Shown here: one piece after another, positions 19,079-28,421 of the stretch
Layout: every line of letters begins with the position of its first letter
How positions within the stretch are numbered: the stretch's first letter is position 1
From: Sinorhizobium meliloti 4H41
GTDB lineage: Bacteria; Pseudomonadota; Alphaproteobacteria; Rhizobiales; Rhizobiaceae
NCBI RefSeq assembly: GCF_000375585.1
Contig: NZ_AQWP01000003.1
Span: 188,830-252,829, forward strand
DNA length: 64,000 nucleotides
Direction of reading: 5' to 3'
Program-made: the position numbers and the translations under genes
Notes under the pieces: model-generated
Database searches by the model: none
Told to the model about the DNA's origin: nothing
Seen by the model: only the letters and a program-made list of their open reading frames with translations

Positions 19079-19208
19079 CTCATTCCTGTGCCTGTCACAG
19101 GAACCCAGCAGGCCAAGTCATTGGCCTGAAGGACTCTTCGCACCGCAGACGCGGCGCTGCTCTCATCCCTGTGACAAGCACAGGGAAGAGGGTGGTTGCA
19201 GTCCTTCG
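19079..19208. repeat. RIME-like mosaic palindromic element
   Basis: Three hairpins occur in about 130 bp: TTCCTGTG-CCTGT-CACAGGAA (19083-19103), CAGGCCAA-GTCA-TTGGCCTG (19109-19128), and CCCTGTG-ACAAG-CACAGGG (19167-19185). An outer pair AAGGACT (19129-19135) and AGTCCTT (19200-19206) encloses the third. The repeated CCTGTG..CACAGG modules fit a rhizobial intergenic mosaic element. It fills most of the gap between the flavoprotein and glutathione S-transferase genes; no gene is seen there. Confidence 0.65.
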
Positions 19209-19272
19209 ATACGCTTAAAAGCACGTGCCGTGCGAGAAGGCTTCCCGCAAGCGGACGTCGTCATAACGCTCG

Positions 19273-19884
19273 CTAAGCCGCCAACCCCACCGGCGTCTTT
19301 GCGAACTCGACGAAGCCCGGCAATGCCTCGATGCGGGCGAGCCAAGCGCGGATCTCCGGATAGGGCTGGAGATCGACGTCGCCTTCGGGGGCGCGCGCCA
19401 CGTAGCTGTAGAGCGCGACATCGGCGATCGTCGGCCGGTCGGCGGCAATCCAGCCTCTGCCTTTGAGCTCCTGCTCGATCAGCGCCAGGATCGCATGCGA
19501 ACGAGGGATCACCTCTTCCGGTCGGTAGGGCGCCTTGAACACGTTGATGAGCCGCGCCTGGGCCGGACCATGGGCGATCTGGCCGGCAGCCACCGAAAGC
19601 CAGCGCTGAACGGCAGCCGCCCCCGCGGCGTCTTCCGGCAGCCAGTCCGTGCGGCCGGTCTTCTTTGCCAGATAGACGAGAATTGCGCTTGAGTCCGAGA
19701 TGATCGTGCCGCCGTCGTCGAGCACCGGGACCTGACCGAAGGAATTGAGCTTCAGGAAATCCGCTTGCTTGTGCTCTCTCCTGGCGAAATCGACGACCAC
19801 CAGCTCATGCTCGATATCGAGCAGCGAGAGGAACAAGCGGGCGCGGTGCGCGTGGCCGGAGAGGGGATGGTGATAGAGTTTCAT
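19273..19884 (-). CDS. Glutathione S-transferase family protein
   Basis: A 203-residue cytosolic GST-like enzyme. The N-terminal thioredoxin-fold domain is residues 1-80 ([20 protein letters not shown]), with the glutathione-site strand [20 protein letters not shown] and its conserved cis-Pro and D-S-S. The all-helical C-terminal domain contains [20 protein letters not shown], the conserved N-capping/Asp motif. The start at 19884 matches the family N-terminus; an open frame extends 25 codons upstream without family similarity. It is divergent from a LysR-type regulator with a T-N11-A site between them, so the regulator probably controls it. Substrate not known. Confidence 0.92.
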   Translation of the reverse strand: MKLYHHPLSGHAHRARLFLSLLDIEHELVVVDFARREHKQADFLKLNSFGQVPVLDDGGTIISDSSAILVYLAKKTGRTDWLPEDAAGAAAVQRWLSVAAGQIAHGPAQARLINVFKAPYRPEEVIPRSHAILALIEQELKGRGWIAADRPTIADVALYSYVARAPEGDVDLQPYPEIRAWLARIEALPGFVEFAKTPVGLAA

Positions 19885-19924
19885 GTCGGCCTCGTTGAAT
19901 GATGGAACGACACCAAGATGATTG

Positions 19925-19943
19925 TTATCCGCGGAGTTGATAA
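19925..19943. promoter_or_regulatory. LysR-type (T-N11-A) binding-site candidate
   Basis: TTATC-N9-GATAA is an inverted repeat containing the ATC-N9-GAT (T-N11-A) core typical of LysR-family sites. It sits between the divergent GST (start 19884) and LysR (start 19999) genes, the classical position for such a regulator. Confidence 0.55.
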
Positions 19944-19998
19944 GCTCCGATAGAGGCACTAGACCGTTTCACTTGATGAAATAATCGAGGAGCATTCG

Positions 19999-20904
19999 AT
20001 GGATCGCTGGCAGGCGATGCGGATTTTCGTGGAGGTGGTGGAAAGCGGCGGCTTCGCGGCGGCCGCCAAGGTGCTGCATATGAGCCCGCCATCGGTCACC
20101 CGGGCGGTGGCGAAGCTGGAGGACCTGATCGGGACACGGCTTCTGGTGCGCACCACGCGCTCGCTGAAACTGACTGCGGCGGGCGAAGGTTACGTGGCCG
20201 ATTGCCGGCGTATCCTCGGGGAGATCGCCGAGGCGGAAGCCAATGCGGCGGGTAGCTTCACCGCCCCTGCGGGGTTGCTCACGATAACGGCGCCCGCGCT
20301 CTTCGGGCGCATCCACGTGCTCCCCGTCATCCTCGACTTTCTCGATCACTATCCGGCAATGCAGGTCAAGACCGTCTTCGTCGACCGCGTGACCAATCTG
20401 GTTGACGAGGGTCTGGATGTGGCGATCCGCATTGCCTCGCTCCCGCCCTCCGGGCTCGTTGCGCGCCGGATCGGCTCGGTCCGGCAGGTGCTTTGCGGCT
20501 CGCCGGATTATTTCGCCCGCTTCGGCGAGCCGGGCAGCCCGCAGGAGCTTGCCCGTCATCGCATCATCGGGCGAGAGGGCCTCTTCGGCCACTCGGAATG
20601 GCTCTTCGGACGCGACAACAGCATCCGCGTTCCGATCAGCCCTCGTCTCATCTGCAACACCAATGACGCGGTCCTTGCCGCCGCTGTGGCGGGCTGGGGA
20701 TTGTCGCGGTTTCAGTCCTACCAGGTGGCACCCGACGTGAGAGCCGGCAGGCTCAAGGTCGTCCTTGCCGACCACGAGCGCGAGCCGGTGCCGATCCACA
20801 TCGTGCATGCGGAAGGCCGCATGGTCTCTGCAAGGGTGCGCGCCTTCGTGGACTTCGCCGCCGGGCGTTTTCGTCGCCACGCGGGTCTTGGCACCGAGCT
20901 TTGA
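19999..20904 (+). CDS. LysR-family transcriptional regulator
   Basis: A 301-residue LTTR. Residues 1-60 hold the winged HTH (MRIFVEVVESGGFAAAAKVL, then PPSVTRAVAKLEDLIGTRLL and RTTRSLKLTAAG). From about 90 is the substrate-binding domain, with segments such as VDEGLDVAIRIASLPPSGLV, the style of the CrgA/AaeR-like subgroup. It is divergent from the GST gene and probably regulates it and itself through the site at 19925-19943. The next gene (ProC-like) is convergent, 6 bp away. Inducer unknown. Confidence 0.92.
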   Translation: MDRWQAMRIFVEVVESGGFAAAAKVLHMSPPSVTRAVAKLEDLIGTRLLVRTTRSLKLTAAGEGYVADCRRILGEIAEAEANAAGSFTAPAGLLTITAPALFGRIHVLPVILDFLDHYPAMQVKTVFVDRVTNLVDEGLDVAIRIASLPPSGLVARRIGSVRQVLCGSPDYFARFGEPGSPQELARHRIIGREGLFGHSEWLFGRDNSIRVPISPRLICNTNDAVLAAAVAGWGLSRFQSYQVAPDVRAGRLKVVLADHEREPVPIHIVHAEGRMVSARVRAFVDFAAGRFRRHAGLGTEL

Positions 20905-20910
20905 AGACCT

Positions 20911-21679
20911 CTACCGGTCGTCGTCGCGCACCCGCAGCAGCACCCGTTCGAGCGCATCCGTCAGCGCCCGGTGGCCGCCGCCGCGGTCGAAGTCCGCCAA
21001 AACCTGCTCGTTCAATCCGCCGGCGGTCGAAAATTCGCGGGCGAGTTCTTCCAGCGGCGTCCCCCCGTCCCTGACCGCCCTCTGGGAGAGACTGGCGAAG
21101 AGCGGGGCGATATAGGCGCGTGCCTTGTCGCGGTCGAGACCCTTTTCGGCGAACCAGCCGGTCGTCCGGTCGAGAATGCCGAGATAGGTCGCCATCAGAG
21201 CGCTTCCGACGGCAAGCAGGTCATATTCCTCCTTGGTCTCGCATTCGACCGCCGTTCCGAGTGCCGCAAAGATCGCGGCAACGGCGCGGTTCGGTGGATA
21301 GATCGCCGTCACGCCCTCGCGCTCGGCGACGAAGGGCAGGGGGATTGCCTGGGTGAGCTCCACCTCCTCGCTGATCCAGCCGAGAAGCTTGGAACGATCG
21401 GTAGCGGCAATGACGCTGACGACCTTCTGACCCTTTGAGCTTGGGGATCACGTCCTCGGCGATTTGAGGACGAACGGCGAGGAACAGCACGTCGGCCGCG
21501 TCCACGGCTTCCTGATTGTCCTTGGCGATCCGCACGAGCGGGAAGCGGCCGGCAAGCCGGGCAGCAATTTCCCGGTTGCGCGGGGAGACGAGGATCCCGG
21601 CGACGTCGAGCCCGGAACCGACGATGCCCGTCACCATCGCTTCGGTGATGGCGCCGGTGCCGATGAAGCCAATACGCAT
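20911..21679 (-). pseudogene. Pyrroline-5-carboxylate reductase-like (ProC) gene with one-base frameshift
   Basis: Two reading frames together make one ProC-family protein. The N-terminal frame starts at 21679 (MRIGFIGTGAITEAMVTGIV, Rossmann fold) and runs in the family pattern to VIPKLKG. It is then out of frame. The second frame resumes as VVSVIAATDRSKLLGWISEE and continues through VELTQAIPLPFVAEREGVTA, ending at 20911. Total length is 769 bases, one more than 256 codons, so a single inserted base near 21430-21433 explains the break. Intact members reduce pyrroline-5-carboxylate to proline or act on related imines; this would be a divergent paralogue of about 255 residues. It may be a true pseudogene or a sequence error. 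It is upstream of lacK on the same strand but need not be part of the lac operon. Confidence 0.85.
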
Positions 21680-21739
21680 CGCTGTTCACTCCCTTGATTC
21701 GTACCGGCGACATTAGAACAATTCCGGGAAATTGCGTCA

Positions 21740-22810
21740 CTAACGCAGCCGTTTTCCCTCTCCGTCGAACACCAGAACCGAAACCGGATCGAAGCGGGCC
21801 GTCAGGCGGTCACCGGCCTTGAGTCCGCGGCCGTTCTTCGTTTCGACCACGATGAGCTCGCCGTTGCCGTGGCGGGCATAGGCGAAGGTCTCTCCGCCGA
21901 GATGTTCCAGCATGTCGATCGTGAGGGCTAGCCCTGCAGGACCGTCTTCATTGAAATGCTCGGGCCGGATGCCGATCGTCACCGCAGTTCCCGCCGCCGC
22001 CTGCAGGGTGACGGGGATCTTCGCGTCTCCGTGGCCCGGCAGGCGCGCATAGGCCCGGTCCTGGTCGATTTCGATCACGCCCTTCAGGAAATTCATCTTC
22101 GGCGACCCGATGAAGCCGGCGACGAAGAGGTTGGCCGGGTCGTCATAGAGATCGAGGGGCGAGCCCACCTGTTCGACCACGCCGGCGCGCATGACGACGA
22201 TCTTGTCGGCGAGCGTCATGGCCTCGACCTGATCATGCGTCACGTAGACGATGGTGGTGGCGAGCTGCTTGTGCAGCCGTGCGATCTCGATGCGCATATG
22301 CACGCGCAGCTCCGCATCGAGGTTGGAAAGCGGCTCGTCGAAGAGGAAGATCTTCGGATGGCGGACGATCGCCCGGCCGATCGCCACGCGCTGGCGCTGG
22401 CCGCCCGAAAGCTGCTTCGGTTTGCGGTCGAGCAGCGCGCCGAGTTCCAGGATATGGGCGGCCTCGTTCACCCTCTTCTCGATCTCGGCCCTGGGGACAC
22501 CGGCGAAGCGGAGCGCAAAACCCATATTCTCGCGCACCGTCATATGCGGATAGAGCGCATAGGACTGGAACACCATGGCGATCCCGCGCTTGGACGGATC
22601 GACATCGTTCATTCGGCTATCGTCGATCGTCAGGTCGCCGGAGGTGATCTCCTCAAGCCCGGCGATCATCCGGAGCAGCGTGGACTTGCCGCAGCCGGAA
22701 GGTCCGACGAAGACGACGAACTCGCCGGATTTTATGTCGAGATCGACGCCCTTGATGACCTCGAGGCCACCATAGGATTTACGGACATCGCTGAGTTGGA
22801 GTTGGCTCAT
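21740..22810 (-). CDS. lacK: Lactose ABC transporter ATP-binding protein LacK
   Basis: A 356-residue CUT1/MalK-type ATPase: Walker [10 protein letters not shown] (about residue 37), Q-loop [12 protein letters not shown], signature LSGGQRQR, Walker [13 protein letters not shown] and H-loop VYVTHD. A C-terminal OB-like regulatory domain follows from about 240 (IGIRPEHF). It energises the LacEFG importer. Its ATG overlaps the lacZ stop (ATGA, 22807-22810), giving tight translational coupling, and it is the last gene of lacEFGZK. The sequence is close to the second MalK-type ATPase at 61657. Confidence 0.93.
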   Translation of the reverse strand: MSQLQLSDVRKSYGGLEVIKGVDLDIKSGEFVVFVGPSGCGKSTLLRMIAGLEEITSGDLTIDDSRMNDVDPSKRGIAMVFQSYALYPHMTVRENMGFALRFAGVPRAEIEKRVNEAAHILELGALLDRKPKQLSGGQRQRVAIGRAIVRHPKIFLFDEPLSNLDAELRVHMRIEIARLHKQLATTIVYVTHDQVEAMTLADKIVVMRAGVVEQVGSPLDLYDDPANLFVAGFIGSPKMNFLKGVIEIDQDRAYARLPGHGDAKIPVTLQAAAGTAVTIGIRPEHFNEDGPAGLALTIDMLEHLGGETFAYARHGNGELIVVETKNGRGLKAGDRLTARFDPVSVLVFDGEGKRLR

Positions 22811-25074
22811 GCGCTCGCCGCTCCTTCCGCCAGGGCGACGAGCTCGAGCTTCGCCGCGCCGAGCCGCGTCGAAGCGACCGAGACGACGACGGCGCCGGCG
22901 GGGCCCGTGGACTCCAGCCAGAAACCGGCGGAACCGCCCTGAAGGACGAGGCGGGCCGGTCCGACCAGCCGCGCCGGACCATGAACCTCGACGTCGACTG
23001 CATCGTTCAGGAAGGGCAGGACGTTGCCGGCCTGGTCGAGCGCGCGCAGGATGACGCGAACGCTGTCGCGGTCTTCAGCACGCAGCGTCTTGCTATCCGC
23101 CTCGACGTGAAGCGTCGTAGGCACGGGGTCGGCGGCCATGCGCAGATCGGCGACCGGCTTGCCGGCGACGAAGCCGGTAAATTCCGCGCTTTCCCACTTC
23201 ATGCCCCAGACTCCGAGCTCGTCCTTGGTGAAGTGGCGGTGGTCGATGACGACCGGCGGATGCGGCAGGTGCGGGAAATTCTCGCGATCCGGGCCGACGC
23301 GCTTGGAAAGCGAGCCGTATTTCAATTCGACCTCGTCGCAATTCGTCAGCACGATCAAGGGCAGCACGCCGCCTATATTGCGCTCGCCGCGCGCCCAGAA
23401 GGTCACCGGCTTCATCACGACTTCCTCGGAGGGATCGCACTGGCTGGCATAGACATAAGCAGCGAATTTCGGCTCGCGGAACATGTCCATGACGCCGTGA
23501 TAGCAGATCCGGTCCCCGGAGCCGAAATCCTTGTGGGTGTTGTAGTCGAACATGCACCAGCCGATCGCACCGGAAATGCCGGGATCGCCATAAGCCGCAT
23601 TCAGCACTTCCAGATGCCGGCGAACATGTTCGGCCTGGCGCTGCTCCTGGTCATAGATCTTCGTCGGATACATGTGCCCGCCGAATTCGGTGATGAGATA
23701 GGGCACCTTGCGGGCAAGCCCGGTGCATTCCTGCTGCGGGCGAAGCGCCGTGCGCGGCCGGTTCGAGCCGGGCAGCTCCTCGTTGCCGAGGATGAAGTCG
23801 TTCATCGTGTAGACGTCTTCCAGAAATTCGCTGTCGGTAATGTATCGCACGCCGCCCGTCTGCCGTGTCGGGTCGAGCTCGCGGGCGAGGCGATTGGTCT
23901 CGGCATAGAAGTCGTGCGAATCCTGTGACTCGTTGATGCGCACACCCCAGATGACGATCGACGGGTGGTTCCAGTCGCGCTCGATCATGCGGCGGACATT
24001 GCGGATCGCCTCCTGTTTCCATTCCTCCCCGCCGATGTGCTGCCAGCCGGGAATCTCCTCGAAGACGAGGAGCCCGATGCGGTCGCAATGGTCGAGGAAC
24101 CATTTCGACTGCGGGTAATGCGAGGTGCGCACGAGATTGCAGTGAAGCCTGTGCTTCATGATCTCCGCGTCGCGCTCCTGGGCGGTGCGCCCCATGGCGT
24201 AGCCGACATAGGGGAAGGACTGGTGACGGTTCAGCCCGCGGATCTTCAGCGGGCGGCCGTTGAGCCGGAAGCCTGCGGTCGTGAACTCCGCGGTGCGGAA
24301 ACCGAAATGCGAGGCCAAGCGGTCGGAGCCCTGGCGGGTCCGGAGCTCGGCTTCGATCTCGTACAGCACCGGATCGTCGATGTCCCAGAGCGATAGGCCT
24401 TTCAGGCCTTCCAACTCAAGAGTGAGGCTCTCGCCGGCCGTTTCGCGGGCGACCTCGGCCAGCACTTCGCCCGCCGCATTCTTGAGGAGCGCCGAGACCG
24501 TACCGGAGAAGGGCAACCCTTGCGGATTGGAAAGGTCGCACCGGACGGAAACGGCCTTGTCGTCGGAGAGCACGTCGCGGGTTTCGATCTTGATATTGCC
24601 GATCGATACCGGATCGGTGACCTTCAGCCAGACGTCGCGATAGATACCGGCATAGGTCAGATAGTCGATCCGGCCGCCGAAAGGCGGGATCTCCGGATTC
24701 TCGCTGCCGTCGATCTTCACCGTGATGAGATTGTCGCCTTCCTGGAGCCTGTCCGTCAGGCGTGCCTCGAAAGGCGTGTAGCCGTCCTTATGCGCCAAGA
24801 TCTCTTCGCCGTTGAGATAGACGACCGCATCGGCCATTGCCGCGTCGAAGACGAGCGAGACCTCCCGGCCGGAGAAGTCCGGGCGCCAGGCAAGGACCTT
24901 CTGGTAGGTGAAGGCGCGCTGGTAGCATGTCTCGTCGAAATAGTTGAACGGCAGTTCGACGGCGTTGTGCGGCAGGCTGATCGGCTGACCCGCCCGGAGC
25001 GTTCCGGCGTCGGCGGCGTCGAAGCCTTCGGAGAAGACCCACGAATTATTGAAGGAAGTAACAGAGCGCATCAT
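22807..25074 (-). CDS. lacZ: Beta-galactosidase, glycoside hydrolase family 2
   Basis: A 755-residue GH2 enzyme that hydrolyses lactose to glucose and galactose in the cytoplasm. The N-terminal sugar-binding jelly roll (about 1-160, [18 protein letters not shown]), the immunoglobulin-like domain (to about 270) and the TIM barrel (about 270-560, [16 protein letters not shown]) appear in order. The acid/base is Glu382 in RINESQ and the nucleophile Glu463 in ITEFGG. It is shorter than E. coli LacZ (1024) but matches the rhizobial LacZ1 size. It begins 5 bp after the lacG stop; a same-frame extension upstream is only lacG read out of frame. It lies between the transport genes and lacK. Confidence 0.94.
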   Translation of the reverse strand: MMRSVTSFNNSWVFSEGFDAADAGTLRAGQPISLPHNAVELPFNYFDETCYQRAFTYQKVLAWRPDFSGREVSLVFDAAMADAVVYLNGEEILAHKDGYTPFEARLTDRLQEGDNLITVKIDGSENPEIPPFGGRIDYLTYAGIYRDVWLKVTDPVSIGNIKIETRDVLSDDKAVSVRCDLSNPQGLPFSGTVSALLKNAAGEVLAEVARETAGESLTLELEGLKGLSLWDIDDPVLYEIEAELRTRQGSDRLASHFGFRTAEFTTAGFRLNGRPLKIRGLNRHQSFPYVGYAMGRTAQERDAEIMKHRLHCNLVRTSHYPQSKWFLDHCDRIGLLVFEEIPGWQHIGGEEWKQEAIRNVRRMIERDWNHPSIVIWGVRINESQDSHDFYAETNRLARELDPTRQTGGVRYITDSEFLEDVYTMNDFILGNEELPGSNRPRTALRPQQECTGLARKVPYLITEFGGHMYPTKIYDQEQRQAEHVRRHLEVLNAAYGDPGISGAIGWCMFDYNTHKDFGSGDRICYHGVMDMFREPKFAAYVYASQCDPSEEVVMKPVTFWARGERNIGGVLPLIVLTNCDEVELKYGSLSKRVGPDRENFPHLPHPPVVIDHRHFTKDELGVWGMKWESAEFTGFVAGKPVADLRMAADPVPTTLHVEADSKTLRAEDRDSVRVILRALDQAGNVLPFLNDAVDVEVHGPARLVGPARLVLQGGSAGFWLESTGPAGAVVVSVASTRLGAAKLELVALAEGAASA

Positions 25075-25079
25075 CGTTC

Positions 25080-25898
25080 CTATTTGACTGAGCCCAGCAT
25101 GCCCTGGACGAACTGGCGTTGCATGAAGAAGAAAACGGCTAGCGTCGGCAGTGTCGCGAGAATCGTCCCGACCATGACCACGCCGTAATCGGGGTAGTAG
25201 GCGGAGGCGAGCGACGAGATGACCAGCGTGATCGTCTTGGTTTCGTTGGTCTGGAGCACGATCAGCGGCCAGAGATAGTTGTTCCACGCGGTCATGAAGA
25301 CGATGACGAAGGCGGCCGCATAGGTCGAACGCATGACCGGTACGTAGATGAAGAGGAAGATCTGCCACTCCTTGAGCCCGTCGACCTTGGCCGCGTCGCG
25401 GAGCTCGGAAGGGAAGGCCTTGGTGCTCTGCCGGAAGTAGAAGATGACGAAGGCCGAGCCGATCGTCGGCAGGACGACGGCGAGATGCGTGTTGATGAGA
25501 CCCGCCTTGCCCATGATGACGAAGAGCGGGATCATCAGCGCGGCGAAGGGGATCATAAGGGTGAGCAGCATCGCCCGGTAGACGCGCTCGCGTCTTCGCG
25601 AGCGGAACATCTCGAAGCCGTAACCGGCGAGCGAGGAGACCGCGAGCGTGAGCACGGTCGCAAGGATCGCGATCTTCGCCGAGTTCCAGAAGACGAGCGG
25701 CACATTTACCAGCGTGAAGAAGTTGCCGACATTGGTGGCAAAGGCTGCGCCCGGCAGGAGTTTGCCCTTGATGATGTCTATCGAGGAATTGGTTGCGCCG
25801 AGCACCATCCAGATGAACGGAAAGACGGAGAGGAAGGCCATCAGGCCGAGGAAGCCATAGGTGGCCGCCATTGCCGCGAAACGTCCAAATCCGTTCAT
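25080..25898 (-). CDS. lacG: Lactose ABC transporter permease LacG
   Basis: A 272-residue MalG-type permease with about 6 membrane helices. The EAA loop that contacts the ATPase is seen at ELRDAAKVDGLKEWQIFLFI. The C-terminus ends with the usual short tail QRQFVQGMLGSVK. It overlaps lacF by four bases (25895-25898) and is followed 5 bp later by lacZ, so it is part of one transcript. It pairs with LacF to form the lactose channel. Confidence 0.93.
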   Translation of the reverse strand: MNGFGRFAAMAATYGFLGLMAFLSVFPFIWMVLGATNSSIDIIKGKLLPGAAFATNVGNFFTLVNVPLVFWNSAKIAILATVLTLAVSSLAGYGFEMFRSRRRERVYRAMLLTLMIPFAALMIPLFVIMGKAGLINTHLAVVLPTIGSAFVIFYFRQSTKAFPSELRDAAKVDGLKEWQIFLFIYVPVMRSTYAAAFVIVFMTAWNNYLWPLIVLQTNETKTITLVISSLASAYYPDYGVVMVGTILATLPTLAVFFFMQRQFVQGMLGSVK

Positions 25899-26791
25899 CG
25901 GTCACGCTCCCTTGCCGCGAAGAACTGCACGAAGGCGAGGAGCGCGACGAGGACGACGATGACATAGGAGACCGTCGCCGCATAACCGAGATTCGGCATG
26001 AAGCGGAAGGTCAGGTTGTAGATGTAGAGCGACAAGGTGAGCGTGGCATTGGACGGGCCGCCCTTGCCCTCGGTCAGATTATAGACCTCGTCGAAAAGCT
26101 GCAGCGTGCCGATCGTCGAAATGACTGTCGTGAAGAGGATGACCGGCTTCAGCAGAGGGATGGTGAGGTGGGTGAAGCGCGCCCAGGCCGGAACGCCGTC
26201 GATGCGCGCCACCTCGTAGATCGACCTGTCGATGTTCTGAAGCGCCGCAAGATAGAAGATCATGTTGTAGCCGGTCCAGCGCCAGGTGATGGCAAGAATG
26301 ACGAGAACCTTCGCCCAGAAGGGATGCGTCAGCCACGGAATGGGCGAGGCGACGAGACCGATCGCCTGGAGCGTCGAATTGACGATCCCGTCGGTTGCGA
26401 ACATGCCCTTGAAGAGCACCGAATAGGCGACCAGCGAACTGACGCAGGGCAGGAAGATCGCCGTGCGGAAAACCCCTCGGCCGACGAGCCGCGGGTTGTT
26501 GAGGAGCGACGCCAGGATCAGCGCGAGCAGGATCATGATCGGCACCTGCACGACGAAATAGGTCATCGTGTTGGTGAGGGCCTTGATGAAGACCGGATCG
26601 TTCCAGAGCCGAACGATGTTCGCGAAGCCCGCGAACTTCATGGTCATGCCGCGGCCGGACTGGAATGACATCCAGAGTGACCACGCGATGGGATAGACCA
26701 TGAACAGGGCGATCAGCCCGAGGGCCGGCGCGACGAACAGCCAGCCATTGACGTCGTAATATCGGCCGATACCGCGGCGCGCTCGAACCAT
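25895..26791 (-). CDS. lacF: Lactose ABC transporter permease LacF
   Basis: A 298-residue MalF-type permease. It has an N-terminal arginine-rich segment (MVRARRGIGRYYD), about 6 membrane helices, and the EAA loop at IYEVARIDGVPAWARFTHLT. GGAGGGG before the ATG at 26791 gives a strong ribosome site. It lies after lacE, separated by 94 bp that contain a perfect 9-bp hairpin, and overlaps lacG. Confidence 0.93.
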   Translation of the reverse strand: MVRARRGIGRYYDVNGWLFVAPALGLIALFMVYPIAWSLWMSFQSGRGMTMKFAGFANIVRLWNDPVFIKALTNTMTYFVVQVPIMILLALILASLLNNPRLVGRGVFRTAIFLPCVSSLVAYSVLFKGMFATDGIVNSTLQAIGLVASPIPWLTHPFWAKVLVILAITWRWTGYNMIFYLAALQNIDRSIYEVARIDGVPAWARFTHLTIPLLKPVILFTTVISTIGTLQLFDEVYNLTEGKGGPSNATLTLSLYIYNLTFRFMPNLGYAATVSYVIVVLVALLAFVQFFAARERDR

Positions 26792-26826
26792 GTTCCCCTC
26801 CTGGAAGGCCGGACAGCCGGAAATTT

Positions 26827-26848
26827 GGCCGCGGCAAGAGCCGCGGCC
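26827..26848 (-). terminator. Perfect GC hairpin between lacE and lacF
   Basis: GGCCGCGGC-AAGA-GCCGCGGCC is a perfect 9-bp stem with a 4-nt loop, 38 bp after the lacE stop. On the minus strand it is followed by AAATTT rather than a T-run. It probably stabilises lacE mRNA or causes partial termination, raising LacE over LacFG. Confidence 0.6.
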
Positions 26849-26885
26849 GGAAACAGCGGGCGCATGCCCGCCGCCATCCCCCGCA

Positions 26886-28160
26886 TCACTGGATCTGTGC
26901 GCTGACCTCGGCCTCGATCGCCCGCAGCACCTCGTCGACCGGTGTGCCCTGCGTCACGGCCGGGAGTTGCGCAGTGACGGCGAGGTCCGCCTCGTTGGTG
27001 AAGATGCCGTAATTGACCGAGGGGACCTTCGCCAGCCAATCGGAGAAGTTTTGCCAGACCTTCTCGCCGCCGAAGAAGGGGTCTGCCGCCTCATAGGCCG
27101 CGCCGCCGCGGGCGGCGAGCAGCGAGCCGACCGCACCGCGGTCCTGGAGGATCTTCTGATAGAAATCGATGTCCTTGGCGTAGATCTCGTTCAGGAAGTC
27201 GATGGCCTCCGCCTTCTCCTCGGAGCTTTCGAGCACGTACCAGCTGGAGCCGCCGAGATTGGAGGCATGCGTCCCGCCTTCGATCGAGAGCGCCGGAATG
27301 GGGGCGACGCCCCAGTTGCCGGACTGGTCCGGCTGCGCCTTGACGGTGCCGGTGATCCAGACGCCCGTGACGACGGTCGCGACGTCGCCGGAGGTGAAGG
27401 TGCCCACCCAGTCGGACCAGCCGTTGGCAGGCTTGTAGATATTCGCCTGCATGATCTTGCCGATGGTTTCGAGCGCCGCCTTCAGCGCCGCATTGCCGGT
27501 GATGTTCGGCTTGCCTTCCTTGTCGAAATACCATTGCCCGGCCGACTGCATGATGATGCGCACGAGACCGGCGTCGTTCGGGTCGAGGCCCATCATCTTC
27601 TTGCCGGTCTTCTCTTCGACCTGCTTTCCGATCTCGATGAAGCGGTCCCAGGTGAGATCCTGCATGTCCTGCGGCTTGAAGCCGGCGGCTTCCAGATAAT
27701 CCTTGCGGTAATAAAGACCCGTGACGCCGGAATCGAAGGGCATTCCGTAGACTTGGCCGTCGAGCGTCATGAGCTCGACCTTGTAGGGGGCGAAACCGGA
27801 ATAATCGACGGTGCCGGACAAAGGCGCGAAGGCCCCCGGGAAGGATTGAAGGTATTTCTGAGCGCCGTAATCCTCGATGAGCACGATGTCGGGGAGCGCG
27901 TCGGCGGTGCCGGACGAAAGCCCGGTCTGCAGCTTCTGCTCGACGTCGAGCTTGGCGAAATCGACGATGTTGAAGGTGACGTCCGGATGCGTTTTCGTAT
28001 AGCGGGCGCCCGCCTCCTTCATGATCGCGACATTGAAATTCGGGTCCCAGCACCAGATGGTGATTTCCTTGGCCTGCGCCGCGGTAACCCCCAGGAAGCT
28101 TGCGCCCGCGAGAGCCAGAGCGGCGATACGCGGCAGATAGGCACGCGCCTGAATGTCCAT
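26886..28160 (-). CDS. lacE: Lactose ABC transporter periplasmic binding protein LacE
   Basis: A 424-residue family-1 solute-binding protein. Residues 1-30 are the signal peptide (MDIQARAYLPRIAALALAGA, cleavage near AQAK). The mature start KEITIWCWDPNFN is typical, and NLGGSSWYVLESSEEKAEAI is the conserved binding-protein signature region. It captures lactose in the periplasm for LacFG. GGGAGGAAACA precedes the ATG at 28160. It is the first gene of the lac operon, with a palindromic operator about 90 bp upstream that is also found before the adjacent regulator gene. Confidence 0.92.
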   Translation of the reverse strand: MDIQARAYLPRIAALALAGASFLGVTAAQAKEITIWCWDPNFNVAIMKEAGARYTKTHPDVTFNIVDFAKLDVEQKLQTGLSSGTADALPDIVLIEDYGAQKYLQSFPGAFAPLSGTVDYSGFAPYKVELMTLDGQVYGMPFDSGVTGLYYRKDYLEAAGFKPQDMQDLTWDRFIEIGKQVEEKTGKKMMGLDPNDAGLVRIIMQSAGQWYFDKEGKPNITGNAALKAALETIGKIMQANIYKPANGWSDWVGTFTSGDVATVVTGVWITGTVKAQPDQSGNWGVAPIPALSIEGGTHASNLGGSSWYVLESSEEKAEAIDFLNEIYAKDIDFYQKILQDRGAVGSLLAARGGAAYEAADPFFGGEKVWQNFSDWLAKVPSVNYGIFTNEADLAVTAQLPAVTQGTPVDEVLRAIEAEVSAQIQ

Positions 28161-28250
28161 TGTTTCCTCCCGAAATCGTGTTCCCCGAGACAGTCCTCTC
28201 TGTCCCGGCGGCGAGTATTTCTCAAAACTCGAGTGGGCGCAATTATTTTC

Positions 28251-28264
28251 AGTAAATTTTTACT
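28251..28264 (-). promoter_or_regulatory. Operator candidate upstream of lacE (shared with lacR)
   Basis: AGTAAA-TT-TTTACT is a perfect 6+6 palindrome, about 90 bp before the lacE start. The 12 bases AGTAAATTTTTA are repeated exactly at 29528-29539 before the LacI-type gene. Shared sites at both promoters are expected for the local repressor. Confidence 0.65.
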
Positions 28265-28421
28265 TGGCACTTGCGACGCGTGCTTTGAAGGCACGTTAGC
28301 CGTCACGACCGCGCGCCAGTCGGCGCCTGATGGCATGATTGCCGCTATGGCCAGAGTGAACGCGGGCGATTGGCTACACGCGACGTTGCGGATATCGTCC
28401 AGTCGATTTCGACCCGAGATT

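Noticed and set aside
22807-22810. Possible merging of lacZ and lacK into one reading unit
   Set aside because: They are separate genes in different frames with a normal ATGA overlap.
25075-25983. In-frame extension upstream of lacZ giving a 1058-residue protein
   Set aside because: The extra N-terminal part is lacG read in the wrong frame; lacZ has its own start at 25074.
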